Below the pieces are notes generated by a model. The model searched no databases and had not been told where the DNA came from. It saw nothing but the letters and a program-made list of their open reading frames with translations. Source: Ceratorhiza oryzae-sativae (lineage: Eukaryota; Basidiomycota; Agaricomycetes; Cantharellales; Ceratobasidiaceae). From it: DNA of 64,000 nucleotides. Below are positions 10,804 to 21,422 of this stretch, piece by piece; position 1 is the first letter of the stretch, and each line of letters begins with the position of its first letter. Location of the stretch: positions 2,170,001 through 2,234,000 of the forward strand of contig JARWMV010000232.1 of NCBI GenBank assembly GCA_030998015.1, read 5' to 3'. A program made the position numbers and the translations under genes.

Positions 10804-11933
10804 GTCGGGATATTATAATAAAAGAAGGGACGGGCGATGATTCAGAAAGAGAGTGACTTGGAAGGAGTGTGATGCGTCTCGGGTGAATAAACGCTAGGAG
10901 AGATGAAACTGAGCTTGGGACAACTCGAGACCGCTTGTCCTGTATTTATATGCTGCCCCACTCGGACAGTCCCAGTTGTTTAGCTTCCGATATTGTAGCC
11001 TTCGCACCGAGCATCGTGGTCGTTACACTTCAGAGCAATGTTCTAATTCTGGAGCCACCCCGGCTGTTGCCTGAAATTTGACAGGAGACCTCGAGAGAGT
11101 CTGCCACCCGGTTGGATCCCGTGGCGGGATTCCGCTACCAGCTGGAACAACTCCTATAAGGGACCCTACACTGCGACTAGTTGACAGAGAAATTCCTGAT
11201 CAGAAGCCTAGCTATCGGTAGGGCTCCATGTGAGCACAAGCTCGGACTACACGTGAAGATCGGCGAGCATTGATGAAACCTTGTTTTATGAAACCAAACA
11301 GCGGCAGGCAACTTAACTCCGCGCTCCAAGTTTAGCTCTTTCGTATCTATAAGCGAGCTCAATGATTGTTTGCTGTCGCTGTGAAACTCCTACCATCAGC
11401 GGGTGGCGCTGGTGAGCTCACAGGCCGACAACCACGCGCCCGTGTGGTCGCTCCCCCACATGAGTGTCTGAGCAGTCGATGAACGGATCAGGGGTGAAGG
11501 GGCGCAAAAATCGGGACCCGCTTTTTTGTTTCCGAACATCTAGCATGGTTTACAAGAATCTTTCGACAAATTTTCTTGGATATTCTCTGGCAGGAGTATT
11601 GTGCAATGACTCAGTGCAGGCCGATGTTTGCCACTCGCGCTTCGTGGCAGGCTGAATCAGACCAAAAGCTCATTTGTAGCAATGACCAAGCTGCAAATTA
11701 GGTAACGCGCTCGGCTCCCAGAGTATTTGTCCAAGTGGCTATACAATTTATCTTATGGCATCACGTGCCAAAATGATGAAATGTCGCTTGCGATCTCCTT
11801 CAATGACTAAGGCCACGGTCATCATTTCCGAGACTACAAAACCCGGCCTAAAGCGCGGCTAGGTTCCCCGCTCTCCCGGTCTAGCTGCTCAGCTACGTGC
11901 CTTCTTCTCCCCCCCCTCCCTCAGCCTTGAATC
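10804..11933. promoter_or_regulatory. divergent intergenic region, tyrosinase / DsbA-like gene
   Basis: About 1.1 kb between outward-facing starts. The left end holds the tyrosinase TATA element (listed separately). The right end is pyrimidine-rich just before the ATG at 11934. Short ORFs inside show no coding character. Confidence 0.5.
10943..10950 (-). promoter_or_regulatory. TATA box of the tyrosinase gene
   Basis: Reads TATAAATA on the minus strand, about 140 bp upstream of the tyrosinase ATG. Confidence 0.6.
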
Positions 11934-12886
11934 ATGTCTGCTGCTGCTGCTTCACGAGTTGTTCACCTGAAAGTTGTTAGCGATAGTATTTGGTGAGGAC
12001 GCTAGCCGGGAACATTGTAATAAAACATCTTATCGTCAAGTATCAAAGCCCTTGGTGTCTTATCGGCACTATGGAGCTTCGCAAAGCACTGGCCCGAGCA
12101 AAGGAAAACTCCCTTCCACTCAAAATCAATGTTGAGTATCGGCCTTACCAGTTGGACCCGACGCTGCCAGAGGATACGACAGTCGATAGGAAAGAGCGTT
12201 ACTTGAAGAAATTCGGGGACAGGTATAAACAGCTTTTCAAAACCCAAATATCCCCTAATTCATCGAGTGGAATAGAATGCAATCAATCCAAGACAACATG
12301 GCTGAGCGTGCACGACCGCTAGGGCTAAACTTGTATGCACTCCTTTCCATATCCTTGAGCTTTTCTGAACGTTGCACAGGAAGTTTGGTGGAGTTATCCG
12401 CCAAACTACCCCCTCTCATCGGCTGCTTCTAAAGGCGTACAAGAAGGGCGGCCAAGATGCACAGCAGGCGATTCTAACCGAAGTACTTAAAGGGTTTCAC
12501 GAGCTTGAGCAGGACATCGGTGACCCGGAAATTTTGGCTGGATATGCCGAAAAAACTGGAGTGATGAGTCGAGCAGAAGTAAAAGATTTTCGTGTTGGGC
12601 ATTTTCCTCTTTTTTAATGCCCCCCCCGCTAGACTTTGGAGTTCCTAAATGGCGATGAAATGAAGAAGGAAGTGGCAGATGGGATTGAAGAGGCTCGTGA
12701 AATGGGAGTTACTGGGGTGCCGTTCACGGTTATCAATAACAAATGGGCGATCAGCGGTGGGCAGCCATCCGAGGTATTTTATCAGGCAAGTGGAATTAGT
12801 CGACCTCCCTGGTTTGTGATTTCAACAGACTGACATACCTACCTTTAAAGGTCCTTGAAAGGCTTTCTCACGAACAAAGTTTGTGA
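11934..12886 (+). CDS. DsbA-family (FrnE-like) thiol oxidoreductase
   Basis: Thioredoxin-fold protein with a helical insertion, as in DsbA/2-hydroxychromene-2-carboxylate isomerase-like enzymes. Exon 1 gives MSAAAASRVVHLKVVSDSI; splicing across a GTGAGG..AAAG intron builds CPWCLIGTMELRKALARAKE, creating the CPWC active site. Next come NVEYRPYQLDPTLPEDTTVD, WNRMQSIQDNMAERARPLGL, KFGGVIRQTTPSHRLLLKAY, and a final exon with the cis-Pro loop MGVTGVPFTVINNKWAISGG. The last intron (12786-12850) must use a GC donor (CAG then GCAAGT), after which VLERLSHEQSL ends the protein. The join near 12228-12284 is off by one base with the only visible acceptor, so a small indel may be present there. Probably cytosolic (no signal peptide). 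Confidence 0.85.
12786..12850 (+). other. GC-AG intron in the DsbA-like gene
   Basis: The exon ends in CAG and is followed by GCAAGT; the intron ends in AAAG. Removing it joins VFYQ to VLERLSHEQSL and the stop. No GT donor nearby keeps this ending. GCAAGT is the known strong consensus of GC-AG introns. Confidence 0.7.
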
Positions 12887-13023
12887 CCCTCCCAAGCAAA
12901 AGAAAATTGACTATGTTCATCGTAATATAGAAACATTCGCAAGCCTACAGAAAAAACTGAATACATAGGAAATATCCCCCTTAACTAGCCATCACAACGA
13001 CAAATTTCCTTCAGCTATCATGC

Positions 13024-14238
13024 CTAGTGAGCACTCCCTGGCCCAGCCCCATTGTCCTCGCCTTGCTGCATCTCCTGCATTGCCGCAGCCATTGAAGCTG
13101 GGAAATCCGTAGCAAACAAACTCAACTTGTTGCGATTCGTCCGCCTCGCCGACTCATGAGCTCGTTCAAACATCTCTTTCTCGTACCGCTGCACTTGCGC
13201 ATTTAAATCTCCCGATTGAATGCTGGCTACGATCGCCTTGGCCAATTCTAAACTATCCCACATGGCAGCATTCACGCCCTCGCCGGCGTAAGGTGTCATG
13301 AGGTGCGCAGCATCGCCCAGGAGGGTAATCCCTGGACGGTTGGTCCATGAATGATCGAGGGGGAACATATACAGGGGGCGCATCTGCGCCGTGTTATCCG
13401 AAAGGCGGACAATGTCTTGTAGGACTGGCGCCCAGTCCCCGAAATAAGTCAGGACGTCGGACCTAGCAGCGACTGGGTTTTCGGAGTCAAATCGTTTCAG
13501 CCAATCGGGTTCGTCATCGCCAGTCGCGAAAGCCGTGTATATGCGGATATCACCTGTGCCAAGCCTCTGAGCCAGAATGCCCTTGCGGTCGCTGAAAGCG
13601 AATGCACTCCCTTGGCCTACGAGCTTGTTGATCTCATCAAATTGAGGTCCCTTGGTATCTGTGATATGGAATTCGACGCAAGATATCCCAGAGTAGAACG
13701 GCACAACGGATGTTACGAGGGGACGAACACGGGACCAGGCGCCATCGGCCCCAACAACCAAGTCAAACCCAGTCTCTACTTTGCCATCCTTGAAATGTAG
13801 ATCAAACTTGTTGTCCCCGGAACGCTCGACAGAGGCAAGGGTATGGTTCCAGTTGATCTTTTCGTTGCCGATGGCCTCTAACAAGATGCTACGAAGCGCT
13901 GTTCGATCGATTTCTGGGCGCGAATCTTCGATCCGGTCCTCTGGCGGTGGCTGATCCTCAAAAACAACATCCGCTGATTTGGTGAGAAGTTTCATGACCT
14001 GTGCATCATATCGAGCGTGCTTCAAGAACTCGCCCCAGAGACCTGCGTCCCGGAGCGCTTGTTGGCCTGAGTGATAGTGTAGGTCGAGTGTACCACCCTG
14101 TGGGCGGTATTCGGCGGAAGGATCGCGCTCATAGATCGAAGGATAGATGGAATGGCGTTGTAAGAGAAGTGCTAGAACGAGGCCACCCGGTCCAGCGCCG
14201 ACAATTGCAATGCGAGGTGTCATCATGGGTTCAGACAT
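13024..14238 (-). CDS. FAD-dependent monooxygenase (group A, TetX/PHBH-like), intronless
   Basis: A single uninterrupted 404-codon frame. The N-terminus has the Rossmann GxGxxG (RIAIVGAGPGGLVLALLLQR) followed by the acidic end of strand 2 (IYPSIYERDPSAEYRPQGGT). The DG motif is VVGADGAWSRVRPLV and the GD motif is GITLLGDAAHLMTPYAGEGV; together these define class A flavoprotein hydroxylases. The GGTLDLH and MRPLYMFPLDHSW stretches resemble the TetX-like branch, but the substrate cannot be read from sequence. There is no signal peptide or C-terminal membrane anchor. It is the only long gene in the window without introns. It lies tail-to-tail with the DsbA-like gene, with only about 137 bp between stops. 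Confidence 0.9.
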   Translation of the reverse strand: MSEPMMTPRIAIVGAGPGGLVLALLLQRHSIYPSIYERDPSAEYRPQGGTLDLHYHSGQQALRDAGLWGEFLKHARYDAQVMKLLTKSADVVFEDQPPPEDRIEDSRPEIDRTALRSILLEAIGNEKINWNHTLASVERSGDNKFDLHFKDGKVETGFDLVVGADGAWSRVRPLVTSVVPFYSGISCVEFHITDTKGPQFDEINKLVGQGSAFAFSDRKGILAQRLGTGDIRIYTAFATGDDEPDWLKRFDSENPVAARSDVLTYFGDWAPVLQDIVRLSDNTAQMRPLYMFPLDHSWTNRPGITLLGDAAHLMTPYAGEGVNAAMWDSLELAKAIVASIQSGDLNAQVQRYEKEMFERAHESARRTNRNKLSLFATDFPASMAAAMQEMQQGEDNGAGPGSAH

Positions 14239-17200
14239 GGGTGTAGTGAGGTTTGAACGAGTTGATAGGCCTCGAATACAGCACAGCGGTTTTTATACTG
14301 TGCGAGCGTGGCCACAAGATCGCTGCACGAGTCAGTGATTTGAGAAGAATGGCGGCCGTCCCGGGGACGGTCATCACTGCGGCTGCGGAGATTGGGCTCA
14401 ACAACTTGATGGCTCGCGTCCGCCGCAAGTCGTGGACTGAACGGCAGACACGCAAGCCCGCGGGGACTGCGGCCGTGACTGAATGCCCCATCTGCGGCGG
14501 TGTTGATAGAACCAGGTCTATTCATAGATCACTCACGTGCTGACTCGCGCTTCTGTTCATAAAATGCCTCCATTTATCAAAGTAACGTGCTCTTCGTGAT
14601 GTTGCAAGCTTTGGAGTATCTTTAAGAATAACTGCTGCTGATCCACATATATAGCGGATGATATTCGGCTATACGTCAACTCACATACTCTGGGGCGCCT
14701 ATTTTGGTAGTAGCCCAGAAACGAGTGTAGATAAGAGCGAGAGCTAGACGCACGAAAAATTTACCGACGCATATAAGCGATCAGCACCGTACAGTTAAGC
14801 CACTTAAAAGCGCTGAGTAAGCGCATAACTAAGCGAAATCCAACAGCCTATTGGGGGGACACACGAATGCAATATGGTCTTATAACTCAATAAGACTACC
14901 TTTTCAATCCCAATAAGATCGAGAGTGTGAAGCCGGATAAGAGTAAAGCGTATGACGAGAGCGGAATAATTAGACGATTGCAGATGTTGCTGCTAGCTAT
15001 CATGTATTCGACTATGGCGTTGTCGCCTCACCCGAATCAAACGTGCGCATACGGAATTGAAAGCCTCCTGGGAGTCGCTACAGCTTGCAGCAGAATACCC
15101 TCGTGACTCTAGATCGCTCGAATAAAAGATAGCCGAAATCATGCGATTGAAACAAAGAGGTCCAGAACTATTCACCCCTAAAGATGCTGTAATATGACAG
15201 AGGTCCCACCAGTGCAGCCTCCCGAGCGAAAACTTGAAGAAATCCCACTTTTCATGCAAAAATCAATGCCTATGGACTACCCAGACAATTCCTATCCAGC
15301 CAATTTCGAAAAACACCATTCCGGAAGTCTTCCCCGGAACCGCCATGGGTGAGTAATGCTTTCCAAGGAATTCCCTGTTTGTCTCGAGCCCACTTGCAGA
15401 AGTCGCACTCCGATTCAAGAACCAGGCAAACGCCTAACTCAAGGTTAGACGGTGGTGGGATGCGCGGGAAGCATACATCGACGCGATCGAGTTCTGGCCG
15501 GGCGACGGAGACTTTGTGGCCGGACATGTCGGCGGCAAACATCGAACTAGGCGAGTCTGATTAATCCAAGATTGCGTCTTCGACTCAGCTCTATCGTGAT
15601 CTGCACCAGGGTATTGGCCAGGCGTTCTTCACGGTGCAGCCGAGGCGATAACGCTGAATCTTAAATCGATTAAAGGCTGCTGTCGGGCCGCACATGCACT
15701 AATCCACTATGATCGGTACGAAGAGGCTGCAGACTGTTGGCGTAGGTCAGAGTCAGAGACATCATTCACATCGCAATCCATTTGCAGGCTGCGATTATTA
15801 TAGAGCACTCCCATTCGAACCTCGGAACGAAGCGAGTAAATCACTCTTGGATAATCCAAAACTTGGAGGGACTGGCTCAATAGCGGGAAAAGATGAACAA
15901 ATTGGCGAGGCACCCGCAAATGCATACCCAGGTACTTTCGGCTAATAACGTGGCGCATATATTACGACTAATTACCTGGCTGTATCACTTTGGACTAGTG
16001 GTGATCCTGCCTAACGGTGTTGATGCAAATCCAGCAACGCTGCCCTATTCCAGTCCAAACCTTCCAAACGACCCAACAGACGTCCCTCTGTTTTGCGGCG
16101 TCAGACTCTAATACATTGAATGTCATGCCATGGATACACTCATCGGCGTTTGTACGAACAAAGCAATCGGCCCCTTGCTGGAGCGTTGTCTCCCTGGCGA
16201 TTCACGGTCAGCTGGCTGGTGTGAACACATCAATTTTGATCGGCTGTTCGAGGAAAGAAACAAATTGAGGGAATCAAAAGGAGCTCATCCAACTAGACGA
16301 CGGTCGCTCAAAACCTCCCGCATAGGACCCAAATGAAGACTATGTTGCCCACAAAGCTCCACTCTATATCGAGACCTACCGATCTAAAGCGATCGAGGTA
16401 CAGCCCGAGGACACACTCGAGCAAGTTTTCAGAAAGGGGTTTCAGTCTTGTTCCGACGGGTGACGTGGCTCCAGGATCGAAAAGTTCTGGAAGGATGGAA
16501 AAGGAAGAAAGGGATTCGCGTTCGCACAACAGAATGCGTCACTCTATGATACGTGTATGCGGAGGTGGCTTATATTTGGACAGAATACCGCAAGATGAGC
16601 AAGGAAGAGCTACTGGCCTCAGGTCAATTTCGGACGTTCATCATCGATTCACCCCGAGATCATCTCACAAGCCAATCTCTGAAGGGCTCGGGAGAACATT
16701 TTCAAGAGCCCGAGCACTCGTTCTGAAAGAGGAAGGTCATCATCTCTACGAACCCAATAGGCGCGCATGCAAGCTTCGGCGAGCCCTCTGTGGCCGAATT
16801 TTGAACCAATTAAAGCCGGCGAATGGATGTGATGCAAGAAATTGGTTCCGTTTTTGCTCCCGTTGCCGCACGGTATCTGGGAAAATAACCCGCCTCCTAT
16901 CCACACACGACGGTGGCAAGGCTATCCAAGTCACACTGCCGCAGATTGTTGGATCGAACCAATAGATTGACTCGTCGAGACACATATGCCACGGCATACT
17001 CCATGACTTGAATGGTGGGACCCCTCTAGAACTGATTGTGACACGGACCTAGTACCACACATGCTATTCGAGTTAGACCACTCGTTGAATGTATTCAGGT
17101 TTTGATAATTTCAGCAGAGATACACAGTCATTTACGTTTGGAATATGATCGCTCAAGCCAAGGGGGTATGAGCCCGACCAGATGTACACAGCCTTTTACC

Positions 17201-18300
17201 CCGCCGCAGTGACCAACCCCCGGACCCGAGAGCCTAGTACGGCTATCTTGCCTTACAAGTCACTCATCAACGAACAGCTCGGGCTCATATCCATGCGTTC
17301 GGATCGGATATTGCCGTGTTGTGTGTTTGTGCAGCCCAAGAGTCGTTCTACTCTCGATCCCGACATACCAGCATACCACATCCGATGCATGCGAAGTAAT
17401 CGCGTATGATGCAACCCAAGATCGGCCAGGTGTGATGAATGACCCATCCAAATTGGAGCAACCGATTAATCTGCGAAATGGACAAAGAATGACCGCATCC
17501 AAAATACAATGACCCCAATGTAATCGGGGCGATTGTAAGCCGAGCAGGAGCAGCAGCAAGCCACCCACGAGTATTATGATGCAAATGACGCCAAAATAAC
17601 GCGCCTAAACTCGAGATAGGAGGCTTCGCGGCCCCGGCTCCACCTGCGTGACGCGCAAAAACTGCACCCGATCAGATTAAATGATCCAGACGCTGGATTA
17701 CCCGATGAACGAATACTGTAAGCGATGAAAGCCGCCCTCCTGCACAGTTGTCTCGCCCATGTCTGCTGATCGGCAAGAGGCAGTTCGCCTCCGACCCAAA
17801 CAAAAGAACCGGCGACTAGAATATTCCCAAGCACCCCCAGCGCTCAAGGTTAGCGTTTCGAGGGTGCTCGCGAACCTGGAGTGGGAATCCTCACGGCCGA
17901 GCACCGAACAGGTACTGGTTTTGTGCGAGATAACGATTGCACGGGTCTAGAAGTGTGTCGCGCCGGTTCCGACCATGGTTATCGCTGCTCAGATGAAGAT
18001 GACCGTCCCGTCCTGGAGAGAAGAGGCTGGAATCGAGCGAGTTTGTCCGGTAGTAGTCCTGTTGGCCAGGACGATATTTCAGAAGCGTGGGGTATGGGGT
18101 AACTCGATGTGCAAAGGCTATCGCCCCCCGCAACGAGCCATCGACGAACCCTGGGGCTCGAGGAATGCTGAAGTTGGGCGCAAGCGATATAGCCCCATCG
18201 AGGCATGATAGGCACGAGCTCCAGACCGCGCGCGTGACGTATGTGTGGGGTGTATCCACACCTGGGAACGCGAAATGATCTTTCGTCCCTTGGGGGTGCA
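14239..18300. other. gene-poor region with decayed coding fragments
   Basis: About 4 kb without a convincing intact gene. Many short ORFs occur on both strands. Some have protein-like stretches, such as plus-strand YDRYEEAADCWRR near 15715 and a hydrophobic minus-strand run near 17520-17580, but each is quickly broken by stops in all frames. One longer fragment is listed separately. No inverted terminal repeats or reverse-transcriptase motifs recognised. Confidence 0.45.
16318..17000 (+). pseudogene. unrecognised decayed coding fragment
   Basis: A plus-strand reading with protein-like composition: pieces such as DYVAHKAPLYIETYRSKAIE, EDTLEQVFRKGFQSC and, further on, AEMSKEELLASGQF and TFIIDSPRDHLTSQ. 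At least two in-frame stops and frame changes interrupt it. The family was not identified with any confidence, so no function is given. It may be the remains of a gene or just chance open reading. Confidence 0.3.
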
Positions 18301-19690
18301 TTGCTTCGTAAATTAAATTATCTCAGCAACGAGCGTGCGTGCCGAAGGTTCGAGATAACGCATGCGAAATTGATAGGATGTGAGACTGTGTCGTCGGCGT
18401 GGTGATCTGCACAATTCTGTGAGGGCATGTGCAGAGATGGCTGGGATGGTGTGCTCCAAGGATGATTTTGTCCAAGTTGATCGGCGGCATACCCTAAACG
18501 TAACGATGGCTTATCGAGTCTTGGCGCCAATGTCGTGGTGGGGCGAACGGCTGGACGGATCGAGCGTCGCATGGGGGAAAGCGTCGGATGCGCTAGAACG
18601 CACGATTGCGACGTCAGTGGTGAGAGAGGGGGCATGATGTGTGAGGAGTATAGACGAGAAGAGAAGCAGCGCTGGGAATGCGGCAGTGGGGGACTGTGGA
18701 TGTCGTCATGTTCGGCTTGCCGGAGGGTGGGATGCCGGCAAGAGGTTGACGGGTTGATTAGTGAGGGGGAGCGAATAGGTGGTATAAGGACCGTGTGGCA
18801 GGTGCCCTCAAACGCACGCGAGCTGGACATTGTCCGATGATCGCAAAGCGATGCTTGCTGAGATGGGCGTCGCCGGTTTGGGCGAGGCGGGCGTGCGTGC
18901 TTCCACACTCGACGGGCGTGGTGGAGAACGTCGGTGCGGACAAGGCAGAAGCCCACAAGTCAGATCCGATGCGCGACGATGTTGGCCGCGTATGTCGGGT
19001 GGGGCGGGGACAGGAGTTTCGGACAAGCGAGGATATAGGGGCTAGCGAAATGACAGGGATAGACTTTGGGTTAGCCTGTCACGTGATCGCGAGGAGAGTG
19101 AGAAACGTGTGTGTGGCAAAAAGGCAAAAAGCATGCGGGAGGGATCAAGTGAGGCCGGATGGTGGCGTAGACGAGGCACCGTGGACGGAGCCCGGCGAGG
19201 AAGAGCCAACGTGCGCTGCGCTTCGCCTGGTGGGCGACAGACGAGCGACGGGCAGGGTCGACCCCCGGCGAGCGGTGTGGTGGGCGTGTTTCGGCACAAC
19301 GCGGGTTGACGCTGGGCTGGCGGGGCGGGCGACAAGAGCAAGCTGGATAGGAGAGGGCCGGGTGTGGATGAGCCGGCGACGAGGGCGGTGAGAAGGACGG
19401 CGCCGGAGTGACGGACCGAGCCAGCGCAGCGGTAGTGGATGGGCGTGTGGGCGCGTGTTTGGCACCTTGTGGTTTTCCTCTTGAGGCACGCTTCCTGCCT
19501 TGCGTGCTGCCATGACCCCCGCGCGCTGCTAGTCATCCACGACCGCACGGCCTGTCCACCGCCTGGTTCTGCCCCGCCGTCGTCCCACGCGAGCACCATC
19601 GCTCCCCCTCCTCTGCCCGCCGCCCCCGCCGCCGTCGCCCCCGCCCCCGCCGCTGCCGCCCCCCGTACCTGATCTTCACGACCTCACGCT
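18301..19690. other. GC-rich leader/promoter region upstream of the Rab gene
   Basis: Markedly more GC-rich than the rest of the window, which leaves long stop-free readings on several frames and both strands. These lack domain signals and overlap one another, so they are taken as composition effects. It should hold the promoter and 5' UTR of the GTPase; pyrimidine- and CCG-rich just before 19691. Confidence 0.5.
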
Positions 19691-21422
19691 ATGAACGACA
19701 TGTACGACTCGTGCCCGCCCAAGCGCTCCTCGCTCCGCGGCTCCCAGACCCGCGTCACGCTCAACACCCAGTCGAGCCTCGACGCCAAGGTCGTCATCAT
19801 GGGCAGCTCAGGTACGTCTCAGACACGCCTGCCCTTGTCGCCAAGCAACAGCGCTAACCCACTGTTTTCAAGGTGTCGGCAAAACCTCCCTTGTTACCCG
19901 CTACGTTGAAGAGCGATTTGCGTCCACAACCACAACCACCGGCGCGTTCTTTCACTCGAAAAAGGTCACCGTCGATGGCACCAAGGTCCGTCTCCAGATC
20001 TGGGATACCGCCGGCCAGGAGCGCTTCCGGTCCATGGTGAGCACCCGTCTCCCGCCCGCTACAATTTCCCCACTCCCACTCAGCCGACACACGCTCTGCT
20101 CCCCTATTGGCCTCTTCACTGCGACCGCGCCGCATTCTTCGCCTGTTCGTTTCCCCACACTCCTTGCTCACCCCATGTTTCCACAGGCTCCGATGTACTA
20201 TCGCGGCGCTAGCGCAGCCATCCTCGTCTACGATATCACCAACGCCTCTTCCTTTGAAGACGTCAAAGTCTGGATCGAAGGTAACGTCTGTCTGTCCGCG
20301 TCACAAGCTCGCCAGCTGACAGCCCCTATTTTGGCTAACTCCACACGTCCAACCTTGTCCGGCTCCGCCTTTGCACCGCACTAACCCCAATTCGGTACCT
20401 CGCCATCTTCAACCCGACACTTTTCTACAATAGAGCTCAAGCGGAACTGCGATCCCGACCTGTTGATCTACATTGTGGGCGCCAAAGCCGACTTGGCCGC
20501 ACATGGCCAGCGCGTCGTCACTCCCGAACGCGCCCGCCTTGCCCTTCATACTTGGTTCCCCCCACCGCCTCCCCCGCCCTCGGCATCGACTGTTACCACT
20601 GCGCCCGGCACCCCGAAAACCGAGGGTGTTTATGACATGTATATCCGACCTCGACTCACCAGCCTAGCGAGCTCCCGTAGCGCGCCGTTTATGTTCAGTT
20701 CGGCCACCGTCAACGCCCTCGGCTCTGTTACCACCACCCGCCTTGCCGGCCTCGACAAGGGCGAGGTCAGCTCCGGCGCCAGCGCCACATCGTCTTCGTC
20801 TGGCAGCAAGAAACGCCTTGGACATGCTCACTCCCACTCGTATTCGTTTGCCAGTCGCCTCGAGGATGAAGGATACGGAGGCGAGGAGCTCGTCAACCCA
20901 AACGAAGAGCGCGGACGTATGCGCCGACGCGCTCGCAGCGGAGGACGAGAGCTCGAGGTTGCCGCGGCCGAATTTGCACGTGCTGGCGCGCCCAGCTGGA
21001 GCTCGCGGCGCGCTCGCAGCTACGAGGACGTACTGGAGGATGAGGAAGAAGAGGAAAGCTGGGGACTTAGCAAGGGCATGGAGCTCCGCGAGGTTAGCGC
21101 AAAAGATGACCGAGGTCAGTACCCCTTTGGTTTGACCAAGACGCCCCAAAAGACTAACACAACACCACTAGGTATTCAAAACCTGTTCAACGCGATCATT
21201 TCGCAGATCATCAAGCGCAAGGACATCATCGAGCGAGAACGCGCGGCTCGAGAGCGGGATTCGATTACCCTAGGAACCAACCCGGTGTGTATTAATCTTG
21301 GTTTCAGTCTATTGTGTATTTATCTTTATTTACAGCTATTGGATCCGAGCTGGGGGCCTAGTGCAGAAAAAGAAGAGGCCGCGCTCGCCCGGCGCGGTGG
21401 GTGGAGTTGTTGTGCGGTGTAG
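19691..21422 (+). CDS. Rab-family small GTPase with a large insertion
   Basis: Membrane-trafficking GTPase of Rab type. Exons can be set at 19691-19811, 19873-20036, 20187-20280, 20434-21114, 21172-21284 and 21336-21422. G1 is VVIMGSSGVGKTSLVTRYVE, the effector region includes TTTTTGAFFHSKKVTVDGTK, G3 is LQIWDTAGQERFRSM, and MYYRGASAAILVYDITNASS follows as in Rab5-like proteins. G4 reads LIYIVGAKADLAAHGQ, with Ala where NKxD has Asn. G5 is EVSAKDDRGIQNLFNAII. Between G4 and G5 lie roughly 180 extra residues, with a proline run (WFPPPPPPPSAST), Ser-rich and acidic parts (VLEDEEEEESWG), probably disordered. The C-terminus ARRGGWSCCAV has a Cys pair suited to geranylgeranylation. Subfamily is uncertain. 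Confidence 0.9.

Noticed and set aside
16318..17000. A possible ADP-ribosyltransferase-like signature in the decayed fragment
   Set aside because: Only a vague resemblance in a short stretch, broken by stops; not enough to name a family.
17260..18300. Membrane receptor gene on the minus strand
   Set aside because: A few hydrophobic runs, but no consistent frame and no recognisable receptor motifs.
18318..18956. Long minus-strand ORF in the GC-rich stretch before the Rab gene
   Set aside because: Overlaps equally long ORFs on the other strand; composition effect, no domain, Arg/Pro/Ser-biased.
20664..21149. Minus-strand 161-codon ORF
   Set aside because: Shadow of the Rab gene's large exon on the opposite strand.
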